Shown piece by piece: positions 54,249-64,000 of a DNA stretch of 64,000 nt. The position numbers and the translations under genes were made by a program. Below the pieces are notes generated by a model. The model saw only the letters and a list, made by a program, of their open reading frames with translations. It was not told the origin of the DNA and searched no databases. Position 1 is the stretch's first letter. Each line of letters begins with the position of its first letter. This stretch comes from Azolla caroliniana (taxonomy: Eukaryota > Polypodiophyta), in the NCBI GenBank assembly GCA_043228905.1, contig JBHGNT010000002.1, positions 10,974,001 to 11,038,000 of the forward strand, written 5' to 3'.

Positions 54249-55816
54249 ACGGCTCCGGTTTGTTTCAATGGGGAACAGAAGCCGGTGTTACTTCCCAAGC
54301 TGGAAGGCTTCACAAATTTGGGCCTTCCAGCTACTAAATTTTGGCAATTCGAAAACAATTTGTTTCGATTGCAGGTCTTGAAGCCTCTGATAGTTGACGT
54401 GGCCGATCCGCTTGTGCCACAGGTCAATATCCGATTCGACCTTCTATCCTTTTGCAAACAAAGCAATGCTGACGTTGTTGGTGTCAAGGATAAACATCCT
54501 CCCGCGCGATGACTTGGCCCTCTTCCTCGATAAAGCACTCGACATGCGTAAACTGCGCCTGCATCCCCTGGTCGACAATCTGATCGACCGACGCCAGGTT
54601 CTTTGTGATTTTCAGGACATGAAGCACGTTCATAAGTTTCCCTTTTTGTTCAACATGACTTAAGGGAAGTTCTCCGACATGCATGATCGGGTGAGGAGTG
54701 TCGTCTCCGGTTTCGACAACTCCTGGTTGCTCCAGCTTTTCCAAAAACAAGAACCACTCTTCGTGGCCCGTCATGTGATTAGACACTCTGGAGTCAAAAT
54801 AACACACTTCCTCCAATCTGGAAGTGGTTTCCTTCATTGAGTTTTCCTTGTGCTTCATCACGAAGACTAGCCCTTTTCCGGTCTTCCCGGTTTCGGATCC
54901 TTCCGATCCTTCAACATAGTGCAACTTTGTCGGTTCCCTTGTCCCGCTTTACCGGATCTGGATTTATCTGAATCAGCATGCTTCTTCCAGCACTCACTTT
55001 CCCGGTGGCCCTTCTTGCCACAATACCAACATTCCGTTTCGGTTTTTGATTGCTCATTTCCGGCACCGTTTGGACTCCCCCTGCTTGTAGAGGGTCTAGA
55101 ACTGTTCTCAGCACTACCTCTGTGCCTTCGGTTCGGCTCTTGTTGGCCACCTGCATTCCATGCTGACCCATCTCGTCCTCCACACCCACGGGGCCGATCC
55201 GCCTCCATGTACAACATCCAGTTGTCCGATTGAGTGGTCCTTGACCCAATCACGTGGTTTTCTTCGAACATCAACATAGGTTGCAGGTCGAAGGACGGTG
55301 GTTTCTCCCGGGTGCAAATCATTGTCCGGATTGGCTCGTACCATTATGCTAGACCATCGAGGCAAATCTAGACCATCTCATCCTCGTCCACTATCACTTT
55401 AACGGAACCGAGCGCGTCACAGATCTCCTTGATATTGGTGGTGTACTTGGTGACTGACATGTCCCGTTGCAAGATATTGTTGAGTCTTGCCGAAGCGGCA
55501 TGTTTTGAGTTGTGGTACTTGAGACGAAAATCTTTCGTAGATGTTCACAGACCTCTTTTGGTGTTTTTGCATCCCTGATGTAGCCGAGCATCTGTTCATG
55601 CACACAAAACACGAGGTAGTACAATACTTTGCTCGCTCGTTGTTCCCATACCGGGAAGTCCTTCTGTGCCGAATCCCGCATTGCTACATTTGCTCCTTCC
55701 ACGTAGCTCTAGTATCCATGACCCAACAAGTACTGGTGCATTTTATACGACTAGGACACATTGTTTCTCCAATCGAACTTTTCCGTACGAAGCGAGCTCG
55801 CCATACTTCTGTCCAT
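54249..55816 (-). pseudogene. Copia E gag, protease, integrase start
   Basis: ATG 55816 (MDRSMASSLRTEKFD). gag DFPVWEQRASKVLYYLVF, AKTPKEVCEHLRKIFVSS, a frame change near 55490, then the zinc knuckle CWYCGKKGHRESECWKK (about 55020). Protease VCYFDSRVSNHMTGHEEWF has lost the D-S-G (DSR). The integrase finger piece reads FVKPSSLGSNTGFCSP with both Cys partly lost. Open frame 55322-54867. Confidence 0.85.
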
Positions 55817-56352
55817 ATCTTTCTTTTTTTCGGTCTGTGCTATTCCAAAAGTTAGGGTTTTTCTATTTTGAGCAATTGTCGGCAACAGAGGTTCTCAACC
55901 CTCGCACTCTGATACCATGTCAAAGTTAATATGCGAAAGCTTTGACGAACTAGTTTATCCGGATAGCAATAGAAAACGCACACAGGTTTAATGGAAGCTT
56001 GAATCACACCGACAGAGATCGGGAGAGACGGAGAGAGCAAAACAACATAAACTCAATTCAAAATAATAATGCTCTATATCCATACAATGTCCGACATAAC
56101 ACTTTTTACACAAGTCCTTAAATGGACTGATAGAAGTATTGACAAGTACTTCAATGCTCATACGAGCGACTAACACTGACTCCCAAAAATACGCCTACAT
56201 ACTAGGCTACATTTGTAGGCGTCTAACAGCCTACCAATTACAATCCGGTCCGTCTCTCTTATCCAACTCCTAGTTCCGAATACCATTCGGACACCGATCC
56301 GGCTATGGCTTATTCAGTCGATCTAGATCCGGTTGAGCTTGTCCCCTCAACA
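54249..56352 (-). mobile_element. Copia element E, 5' part only
   Basis: LTR 55918-56352 (TGTTGAGGGGACAAGC to CTTTGACA), PBS TGGTATCAGAGT (55917-55906), gag and protease, and the integrase finger, then cut at 54249 by the gypsy D LTR. The remaining pol and 3' LTR are not at the left of D. Related to the B family. It sits in the RT of gypsy F. Confidence 0.86.
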
Positions 56353-57104
56353 AGTGGTGATGATGTTTGAACATCTCATCCTATGCTTAGACCAATGTCA
56401 TCAAGGTCAACTTAGTTTAAATACGGCTAAATGTGCATTCGGTGTAACGAGTGGTATGTTGCTCGGACATATCGTCAGTCGGGACAGTAATGGAGGCTCC
56501 ACCACCAATCAATGCCAAAGCCCTCAGTCGATTTTTGGGCCAAATAAGATGGCATAGTCAGATGATCCGGTATCTGGCCGACGTGGCGACACTTTTACAT
56601 GTGGTAGTACATAAAGTGCCTTTTCAATGGACAACTACTAAAGAAGATGCATACGACTATCTCAATAAGATGCTAGCAAAGGTACTAGTTGTACAACCAC
56701 CCGTTTGGGAACATGATTTTCATGTCTTTGTGGACGCTTCCAATGTCACAATCGGAAGTTCTTTAGTGCAGTTATCAGAGTCGAATTGGTCCCAGCTAGT
56801 ATACTGTGTGAGTCGAAAATTATCAACTGCCGAACGCAATTATTCGACAAACAAACGTGAGGCTCTCGGAATGATTTATAACATCAACAAATTCTGACAT
56901 TACTTGTTGGGTCAGAAATTCACATTTCATGTTGATCATTTGGCATTATTGTATTTAGTCTCCAAACAAGAATTAACAAATAAATTGGCTAGATGGACAC
57001 CACTGCTGCAAGAATTAGAATTTGATATAATTCATCGACTAGGGGTCCAACATGCAGTAGCCTACTATCTTAGTCGATTAGAGTTGGGAGAGCCACGAAC
57101 ATGA
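56353..57104 (+). pseudogene. Gypsy F RT end and RNase H
   Basis: HLILCLDQCHQGQLSLNTAK, then SRFLGQIRWHSQMIRYLAD, FHVFVDASNVTIGSSLVQL, CVSRKLSTAERNYSTNKREA, TAG-like stop TGA near 56897, TFHVDHLALLYLVSKQEL and AVAYYLSRLELGE. A one-base shift near 56480. Confidence 0.87.
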
Positions 57105-58494
57105 GTGAAGGATGATTTTACTAACACTCAACTCTTCTGAGTCAACACAATGGTTTCGACTGAAGTGGATGAAGAGATGGCTGATTTATGGATCACGGAA
57201 ATGTCGATCTTCCTTAGTACCAGATTGTCACCCGAAGGGATGCCAATAGATGAACGAAAAAGACTAGCAGTTCGGAGTCGGAATTTCTGCTTATTGAATG
57301 ACACACTATATCATAAGGGAGCAGATGGCATATGGAAACGCGCGGTTCGACAATTTGAAAAGGAGACAATTTTGCGTGAAGCTCATTGCAGAATAGCAAG
57401 AGGTCATTATACTAGTGAAACGACCACCAGAAAAATATGGAATAGTGGGCTATGGTGGCCAACTACGACAAAGGATGCAATAGAATACTGCTGACAATGC
57501 GATTTATGTTAACGAATCGGGCCACCAACAAAATAGGATTGCATGCCGCACCAACCGGTATTGCTATTAGAACCATTCTAGAAATGGGGTCTCGACTTTT
57601 CGGACCATTCAAACCGGCAACAACAAGAACAGGGAATCAATATATAATAGTCGTTACCGACTACTGTACAAAGTGGATCGAAGCCAAAGAGCTTCGGGAT
57701 AATACAACAGTGTCGACAACGAAATTCCTCTACATATGGTGTTGATTTGATTGCCCAATTGAATTATTCAGGGATTAGGGTACACATTTTGTAAACAAAA
57801 TTATTCATGAATTATCAACCTATTATGTAGTCGTACATAAAAGGAGTACCCCGTACTATCCGCAAGCTAATGGGTTGGCCGAATCAACCAATAAGGCAAT
57901 GCAGATGATTATGAGGAAGATAATCAATGAGAATAGAACTGATTTGGATCAAAAGGTGCATAGTGCTTTATGGGCTTATCGCACCGCGTACAAGACAATG
58001 ATCAAGTCGACTCCGTTCCGAATGGCATTCGGATTAGAGGCAGTAATGCCAATCAAATTTCAAAGTCCGCCATTATGCGTACAGGTAACAAAACGACTTG
58101 ACGAGGAACAGTCGGAACAAGTTCGAAAGGAGCAATTACTATTGCTAGAGGAGAGTCGGCTACAAGGTATGTGTCACTTAGAGCAGAAGTAGAGACGTCC
58201 TAAGGCGTTCGTCGACCGACACTGAAAAAATAAGGAAAAATCTTCAAAGTCGGTAAGCTAGTATTAGTGTTCCAAACAAAGATGGGGTGGATGCCGGGAA
58301 AGCTCAGATTCCGATGGACCGACCCTTTCTGGATTTTCGATAGTAAGAATGGAACATATCAAGTTAGCACATTAGCTGGTGAGATCTTGCCAAAATGGGT
58401 TAATGGATTTCGACTTAAGCCGTATTGGGGATCGACCCCGCCAAATCCATTTGGAGGAAGTATCGATATCGGTAGCCCACTGGGTACTCCGTGA
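57105..58494 (+). pseudogene. Gypsy F integrase
   Basis: Reading: FCLLNDTLYHKGADGIWKR, ETTTRKIWNSGLWWPT (finger region; both Cys of the pair hit near 57490), RLFGPFKPATTRTGNQYII, VTDYCTKWIEAKELRDN, HFVNKIIHELSTYYV-type core and PYYPQANGLAESTNKAM, which keeps the catalytic Glu region. Then VHSALWAYRTAYKTM and a C-terminal GKLRFRWTDPFWIFDSKNG. Stops near 57495, 57745 and 58190. Confidence 0.87.
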
Positions 58495-58724
58495 GGGAGT
58501 AAAGGGACACCATTGTAAATATTATTATTAAAAATAATAATAATAAAGTATCTTGGCAAAAAATAACCGTAATAGAAAAATCATTCTTGTCATTAGTAGT
58601 TCTTGGTACTGTCATTTTCAGAATATAAAAGGACATGCAGGTTGATGATTTAATATTCATTACAAGTTGTGGTCATTGAAGAGCCATTAAAAGCAAATTC
58701 TACTTATAACGTTTAGTCTCGAAA

Positions 58725-60540
58725 ATGGCCCATCGCTTCACCAAAACTCCATCGGCTACATTTTGTGTCAAAGAAAAACACAGACGTTTACAGGCAAACA
58801 GAGCATGAACAACAACAACCCACATTGGCACTCCGACCTTCTCCGACAAGAATCGAAAACAGTGGACTTGGTCTCAAAGAAGACACAGACGACATAATGC
58901 CGAGTCCAGTGTCAGATCGCTTGCGACAATGGCTGAAGTCGAATGGTCACATCCTCAAGAGGAAATGATTAAGGAGATCGATGTCAACAAGATAACAAAT
59001 AAATAGGTACGTCGATTTCTCAATCTCAAAATGGAAGGTTATGATTAGATGGATGCTCTTGGAGCCAGCATCCTGAAGTCATATTTTGGGGAATATTCAA
59101 CATCGACTAAGGTGTACAAGACTTAGGGAGGAGACGATGAATTTTTCCACGAAGTTGCCAAATTTTTATTTGAGGTTGCATGTGTCAGTCCGAGATTTTA
59201 CTACATGCCCAAACAATAGGTAGGGTTCATCATAGCAACATACAAAGAGGAGAAGATCGATTGGGGGTATATTACACTGGTGGCACTCCGCTAGCAATTA
59301 CATGGGGTACAAAACGGGAAGCCCATGAAACCTATTTTCGGTTGGTGGCTTACTGCCATATGTCTGACACCTACTGTGGATGGTTAGTGTAAGACCCCAT
59401 GGAAGGAGCATGGGCAGTCGTTAGGACCAAGGTTGACACTAGCGGTCCGGTGACTAGTTCCACAAGAAGAATGGCAAGAACCGGAACCACCACATCCTGA
59501 AACCCAACGACCGGAGCCGACCCAAAACCCCGAACCCAACACACCGCAAGAACCGGAGCCAACCCCGATGCCAAACTCTGATCCTGCAGTCGACAAGCAG
59601 CAAGAACCAATGTCGACTCAATCACAAGAGCTGACACCAATACCCCAACCTGAACAATAGGCACAAGAGAGTCAGCCGACACCGAAGAAGACAAGAATCA
59701 AATAAAAGAGTCAATGACACAACCAACTAGAACAAGAGAATCAACCAACAAATGACAGAGGGTCAACAACCAAGAATCAACCAAATAGTCTGAAGCACAA
59801 AATAGGGCAAGAGTCGAAACAATCGGCAAACAACCTATTGAAAGGGGGAAATCATTATCTATGACCCCAAATGAAGTAATTGGATTTCCTAAAATACCAC
59901 CAAAAGCCCACGAGCTCGCAGTGTTACTACAGTTCGACAAATCTTACGAACTCGTGGACTGGCTCGCTAAATGTGTGCAACACGTGTCCAAAATGTTGCC
60001 GCAGGAGCACACGGATTGATAAATGATTTAGAAGTCCATGCTCAGCGTGATCTAACTAGAGGAACAGGAGTTGCAAAGAATCAACTGGTAGAGAAATGCC
60101 AAAAACAAGGGACAACCAATTCAGATGTGACCTCTTCACACAACATTGGTCAAAGTACACAGAGAATACGCTAGAATGAATAAGGCAGCAAAAGATATGG
60201 CGGAGGCATGCAAACGGGTGACGACGACAACCAACCGTTGGACAACAACGTACCATTGCTCAACATTACAGAAGGACAACGACGTACCATTGGAGCAACT
60301 CCGATCGATAAAAGAGAAAATGAAGAAAGCCGCCGACCACCTACAAAATGATGATTAACTATGGGCTTCAGAGAAAGTGGTTGAATAGGCTAATCAATGA
60401 GTCGAGGAAGCCAAAGATAAAGTTAAGAAGATGGCAGATCGTCTGGAGTTAGCTAAGACCAAACTAGGGGCATCGTCGGATGCCAAAGACAAGGCCATAC
60501 ACGAATTGAAACAGTTGGTCGAACGATAGAAGGAGGTGAA
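58725..60540 (+). pseudogene. Gypsy F additional ORF
   Basis: Counterpart of the G extra ORF. ATG 58725 (MAHRFTKTPSATFCVKEK), MPSPVSDRLRQWLKSN, EIDVNKITNK, SYFGEYSTSTKVYKT, FFHEVAKFLFEVACVSPRF, YYMPKQ, a Pro/Glu/Gln-rich middle (59440-59700, QEPEPTPMPN-type repeats), TTHELAVLLQF-like AHELAVLLQFDKSYELVDWL, and a Lys/Glu-rich coiled-coil end (KEDNDVPLEQLRSIKEKMKK). Broken by stops and frameshifts, but its order matches G over the whole length. Confidence 0.65.
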
Positions 60541-60960
60541 ACACCAAGAGCCAAAGAAAGTAGAAGAACGAGAACTATATGTGTGGATGCAAAAGGACCA
60601 TTATACTGATCGGATGGAAGCAATAGGAAATCAAACGCGAGTGATAGAGAGAGAGAGCACACACAAAAAAAAACTCGATTCAAAATTATACTCAATCTAT
60701 ACATAGGATGTGCTTAGTGAGCACTTTTATACAAGTCCATACGGACTGACAGGAGTACTGACACGTACTTCAATGCTCATAACTGAACTCTGTGCTAATT
60801 CCCAAAATATATTCGCTACGGCTTCTCGTTACACACCGGTTTGCGTACTGGTTTACGCACCGGTCCGGCCTAACCGATCGGCCCCAACCGATCTGGTTCT
60901 CCGCTTGCACAGCCGATCCGGCCAATGTTGAGCTTGTATCTCAACACCCCCCCTCAAGCT

Positions 60961-61480
60961 CAACTTGAGGTTCCATCTGCTCTTCCGGATCTGCTCTCCG
61001 GTTCCTTCTGGCTTCACACCTCGCTCGCACTCCTCGACCCGTTCGATTCCACGCGCCTCGACTGTTTCGGTCAGCTTGTCTGCTCACATGGCCCTTCTTA
61101 GCTTCCTTGTTGTTGCGGTGTTGGCGCGTCTTCTCCTACCTTCTCTTACACTTGGCCCTTGGTTGATTCAGTGTATCCGAATCAAATATCCGAACCGACT
61201 CGCCTTCCTCCGATCGGTTTTTGCTCTCGTCCGAGTTGGCTGTCTCCAACTCGTCCCCGGTCTTCTCACCCTTGGTCAGCTTCGGCTCTTTCTTTCGACT
61301 GCTCCCCTTATGTCTGCTTTCGGAATCTTCCGCGAGTCCACCCTCGGCTTCTTCAGTCGGTCCGAGATCGAATTCGTCATCCGACTCAGCGTCACGGTCT
61401 TCGTCTTCCGGAACGTCTCTCCCCCTCAAGTTCGGCACGTCGAGGTGATGCAACCCAAGCGCACCTGAGAATTGCTGCAA
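60961..61480 (-). pseudogene. Copia H C-terminal extension
   Basis: Reading: MQQFSGALGLHHLDVPNLRG (61480), then DEDRDAESDDEFDLGPTEE, KLTKGEKTGDELETANSDES and FDSDTLNQPRAKCKRR, a frame change near 61136, and QVELEGV-type words at the PPT. The TGDELETANSDE word is shared with A+ and A-. Confidence 0.7.
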
Positions 61481-62577
61481 CTTGTCCAGACCAAGAGGCT
61501 TGGTGAATATGTCGGCGTTCTGCCGATCCGTCGGAACATACTAAAGTTCGATTTCACCGGAGAGGACACGCTCACAGACGAAATGGTAGTGCACCTCAAT
61601 GTGCTTAGTACGGGCGTAGAAGATGGGTTTCTTAGCTAGCTCGATGTTGCTGAGGTTGTCGCAGTAGATTGTCGTTGGATCGGATACCTCCACCTAGAGA
61701 TCCTTAAGTAGCTGCTTCAACCATATGGCTTCGCATGTCGCGACAGACGCTCCTCTATACTCGGCTCCGGTGCACGACAACAGAACTGTCGGATGCTTCT
61801 TGCTACTCCACGCAATCGCGACACTCCCGAGAGAGAACGCGAAACCGGATGTGGATCGGTGATCAGCGGCGCTTCCGACAAATCAGCATCGGTGAAACCG
61901 ACCAACTGCAAGGCAGTATCAGTCCGATATAGTAGCCCCCGGTCCTTAGTGCCACTGACGTACCAGACTACGCGTTGTGCGCACTGAAGGTGCTCCTCGG
62001 TCAGTCGCACCATGAACTGACTAATCACCCCGACCGGGTAGCTGAGATCTGATCGTGTGATGGTCAAGTATATAAGGCTTCCGACTATCTGTCAGAACCT
62101 CGTCGGGTTGCATACCTTTCCAAAATTGGGGTGAAACTTGACGGTTCTATCCAGAGGAGTCGAGACGGACTTACAGTCAGCCATCCTGAATTTGAAGAGC
62201 ATATTCAGCGCGTAATGACGTTGGCTGATCAAGATGCCTTCAGGGGTACGGATCACTTCGATCCAGAGGAAGTAGTGAAGGTCCCCCAGATCCTTCATGT
62301 CGAATGATGCCGCGAGCTAGAGCTTCACGTGGTCTATCTCACCTAGGTGGGCGTCGGTGATGACCAAGTCATCAACATAAAGTAAAATACTAACCGGCCC
62401 AAGTCGACCTTTCCAGATGAACAGTGAGGAGTCCGATTTTGACGTCACAAAGCCCATCCAACGCAATCGTTGCGTGATCTTTGCATTCCAGGCACGCGGG
62501 GCTTGCTTTAGTCCATAAAGGGACTTCTTCAATCGGCACACCGCCGAAATGTTTGTTCTGAAGTGAAATCTGGGGGG
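61481..62577 (-). pseudogene. Copia H RT end and RNase H
   Basis: [59 protein letters not shown] and HYALNMLFKF. RNase H: TITRSDLSYPVGVISQFM, GTKDRGLLYRTDTALQL, GFTDADLSEA (DAD retained), and a frame change near 61870. FTKPLGLDKL-type words are near 61500. Confidence 0.87.
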
Positions 62578-63387
62578 CTATACCATGTACACCTGTTCCT
62601 CAAGCTCACCTTGCAAGAACGCATTCCTTACATCCATCTGATGCAAATGCCACCCCTTTGCCGCAGCGACCGCGAGCAAAACACGGACGGTCGTCATCTT
62701 CGCGACCGGCGCAAACGTCTCATCGTAGTTGATGCCGTGTTTCCGCGCGTAGCCTTTTGCTACTAACTGGGCCTTGTAGCGTTTGACCAAGCTGTCAGTG
62801 TTGTACTTGACCTTGTACACCCACCTACATCTGATTGGCTTCACACCTTTCGGTGCGTCAATCAGGTCCCAGGTTTCATTCTCCGCCAATTTGCGCATCT
62901 CTTCCTCCATTGCGGCATGCCAATTCGCGTCCTTCATCGCCTCTGTGTAGCTCTCTGGCTCACGCACTTCTGCTACACACATCATGTATGCATAGTGATG
63001 CACCATGTACTCGTTGTAACCAAACCGCACAACAGGGTTCTTCTGGCGGGTTGATCGGCGTAATTGCTCATTAGCCGATGTTGAGGCTTTCATGGCCGAC
63101 GCGGACTTCGTTCTCAAGGACCCGTCGTCACTTCCCTCGGAGTCGGACTCGCGTCGATCCAACTCGTTCCTATCCGTGTCGTAATCCGATACCTTCTTCT
63201 TCCCTTTTTCTTTGCGCTTAAGCCGTCTCCTCAGCTTTCTACGCAGGGAATGCCCGGCCGAGTCTCCACTACTCATCGGCTCTTCATAAGACTGGTCGAA
63301 TCGACTCAGTCGTCCATTCGGTCCACTTAACCGAAACGAAATCAGACTCTCTTCGCGGGTCCCGATTTCAGGCTCATCCGGAGGCAT
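62578..63387 (-). pseudogene. Copia H RT first half and linker
   Basis: Open for 269 codons. Linker [39 protein letters not shown], then [59 protein letters not shown] and [17 protein letters not shown]. One of the longest intact copia readings in the window. Confidence 0.88.
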
Positions 63388-64000
63388 CTCGCCTCGCTGA
63401 CCTCATCGTTAGAACTCGGATTAGAGGTGAGGTCAAAAGTCAGAGGCAAGTACCAGGACGCGGACTCATCAAACACAACATCACGGCTCACACGCGCTTG
63501 TTTGGTGCGAGGGTTATAACACTTATAACCCTTTTGCTCATCCGAGTAGCCGACCAAGATACACTTCTCAGCTTTTGCGTCCAACTTCCTCCGTTTCTCC
63601 TTCGGCACATGCACATACGCAATGCTACCGAAAACTCTCAAGTGTCGCAGATTCGGCTTTTGTCCGAAATAAAGCTCATGCATCGACACTTTTTCTCCGA
63701 TCCGATTCTGAATGTACACCGCGGTTCGTACCGCCTCGGCCCAATAGAACTTGGGCAAGCTCTTTTCCTCCAGCATTGCCCGTGCCGCTTCCACAACTGA
63801 CCGGTTCTTCCTCTCGGCCACGCCGTTTTGCTCCGGCATGTATCTACAACTGAATTCTCGCCGAATTCCCATCTGTTGTAGATAGTCGTTGAATTGACCG
63901 GAAAAGTACTCTTTTCCACCATCCGACCGCAAGCACTTGATCTTCCATCCTATTTCCGTTTCCACGAACCCTCTGAGGTCCCGGAAACAGTCGAAGACTT
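63388..64000 (-). pseudogene. Copia H integrase, incomplete at window edge
   Basis: Reading from the edge: CLRSDGGKEYFSGQFNDYL (second Asp), SCRYMPEQNGVAERKNRSVV (catalytic Glu), KFYWAEAVRTAVYIQNRIG, RVFGSIAYVHVPKEKRRKLD and KCILVGYSDEQKGYKCYNPR. It overlaps the next reading by a frame change near 63360. Confidence 0.87.

Larger units (their letters stand above)
56353..60636 (+). mobile_element. Gypsy element F, same family as G, 5' and 3' ends missing
   Basis: Plus-strand pol from the RT palm through RNase H and integrase, then the extra ORF. Words shared with G include KCAFGVTSGMLLGHIVS, SRKLSTAERNYST and GLEAVMPIKFQ. No LTR is present: the left end is the copia E insertion and the right end is a truncated copia H LTR. 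Confidence 0.85.
60637..64000 (-). mobile_element. Copia element H, 3' part, runs off the window
   Basis: 3' LTR piece about 60637-60946 (starts, minus, TGTTGAGATACAAGC; its far end is lost where it meets F), PPT 60947-60958 on the plus strand as CCCCCCCTCAAG, extension, RNase H, RT and integrase. The 5' part is beyond base 64000. Closest to the B elements. Confidence 0.86.

Overview
This window is plant nuclear heterochromatin made almost entirely of LTR retrotransposons. Plant origin is supported by the Ty1/copia primer-binding sites (TGGTATCAGAGC, matching initiator tRNA-Met), copia polyproteins in the plant gag-PR-IN-RT-RNaseH order, and Ty3/gypsy pol genes of plant type. The large nested repeats and the DUF7869-type gene (from memory of the family) hint at a non-flowering land plant such as a moss, lycophyte or fern. 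The species cannot be read from the sequence.

The main structure is a nest of insertions that can be unpicked from matching LTRs and 5-bp target-site duplications (TSDs). A gypsy element on the minus strand (D, LTRs at 2665-2965 and 53622-54248) holds two copia insertions: B1 (+, 4593-10384) and C (-, 10741-50097). The 3' LTR of C was hit at one ATAAC site by a solo LTR (S3, 10831-11313) and by copia A+ (11319-43505). A+ holds a solo LTR (S1, 13399-14184) and copia B2 (+, from 15842, 3' half lost near 41480). B2 holds copia A- (17510-39628). A- holds two solo LTRs (S2, 19320-20011; S4, 20883-22279) and gypsy G (-, 23444-37662). G is split by a block of about 5 kb (about 29645-34605) with a DUF7869-type gene and an array of about 14 palindromes. 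D > C > A+ > B2 > A- > G > DUF7869 block gives seven levels. C also holds a small non-coding LTR element (46931-48418).

The left edge (1-1694, minus) is the only candidate host gene: a split RING-H2-like reading with consistent splice sites but three in-frame stops. To the right of D are a 5' piece of copia E (-, 54249-56352), inserted in gypsy F (+, 56353 to about 60636, same family as G), and then the 3' part of copia H (-, about 60637-64000, running off the window).

Nearly every coding region is decayed. Where related copies show the ancestral codon, many stops fit CAG>TAG, CGA>TGA or TGG>TGA/TAG, as expected from deamination of methylated cytosine. The most interesting items are the DUF7869 gene with its palindrome array, an extra 3' ORF shared by gypsies G and F, a long C-terminal extension of the copia polyproteins that ends on a stop codon inside the 3' LTR, heat-shock-element-like repeats upstream of the TATA box in S3, and tRNA-like A/B boxes inside several LTRs.
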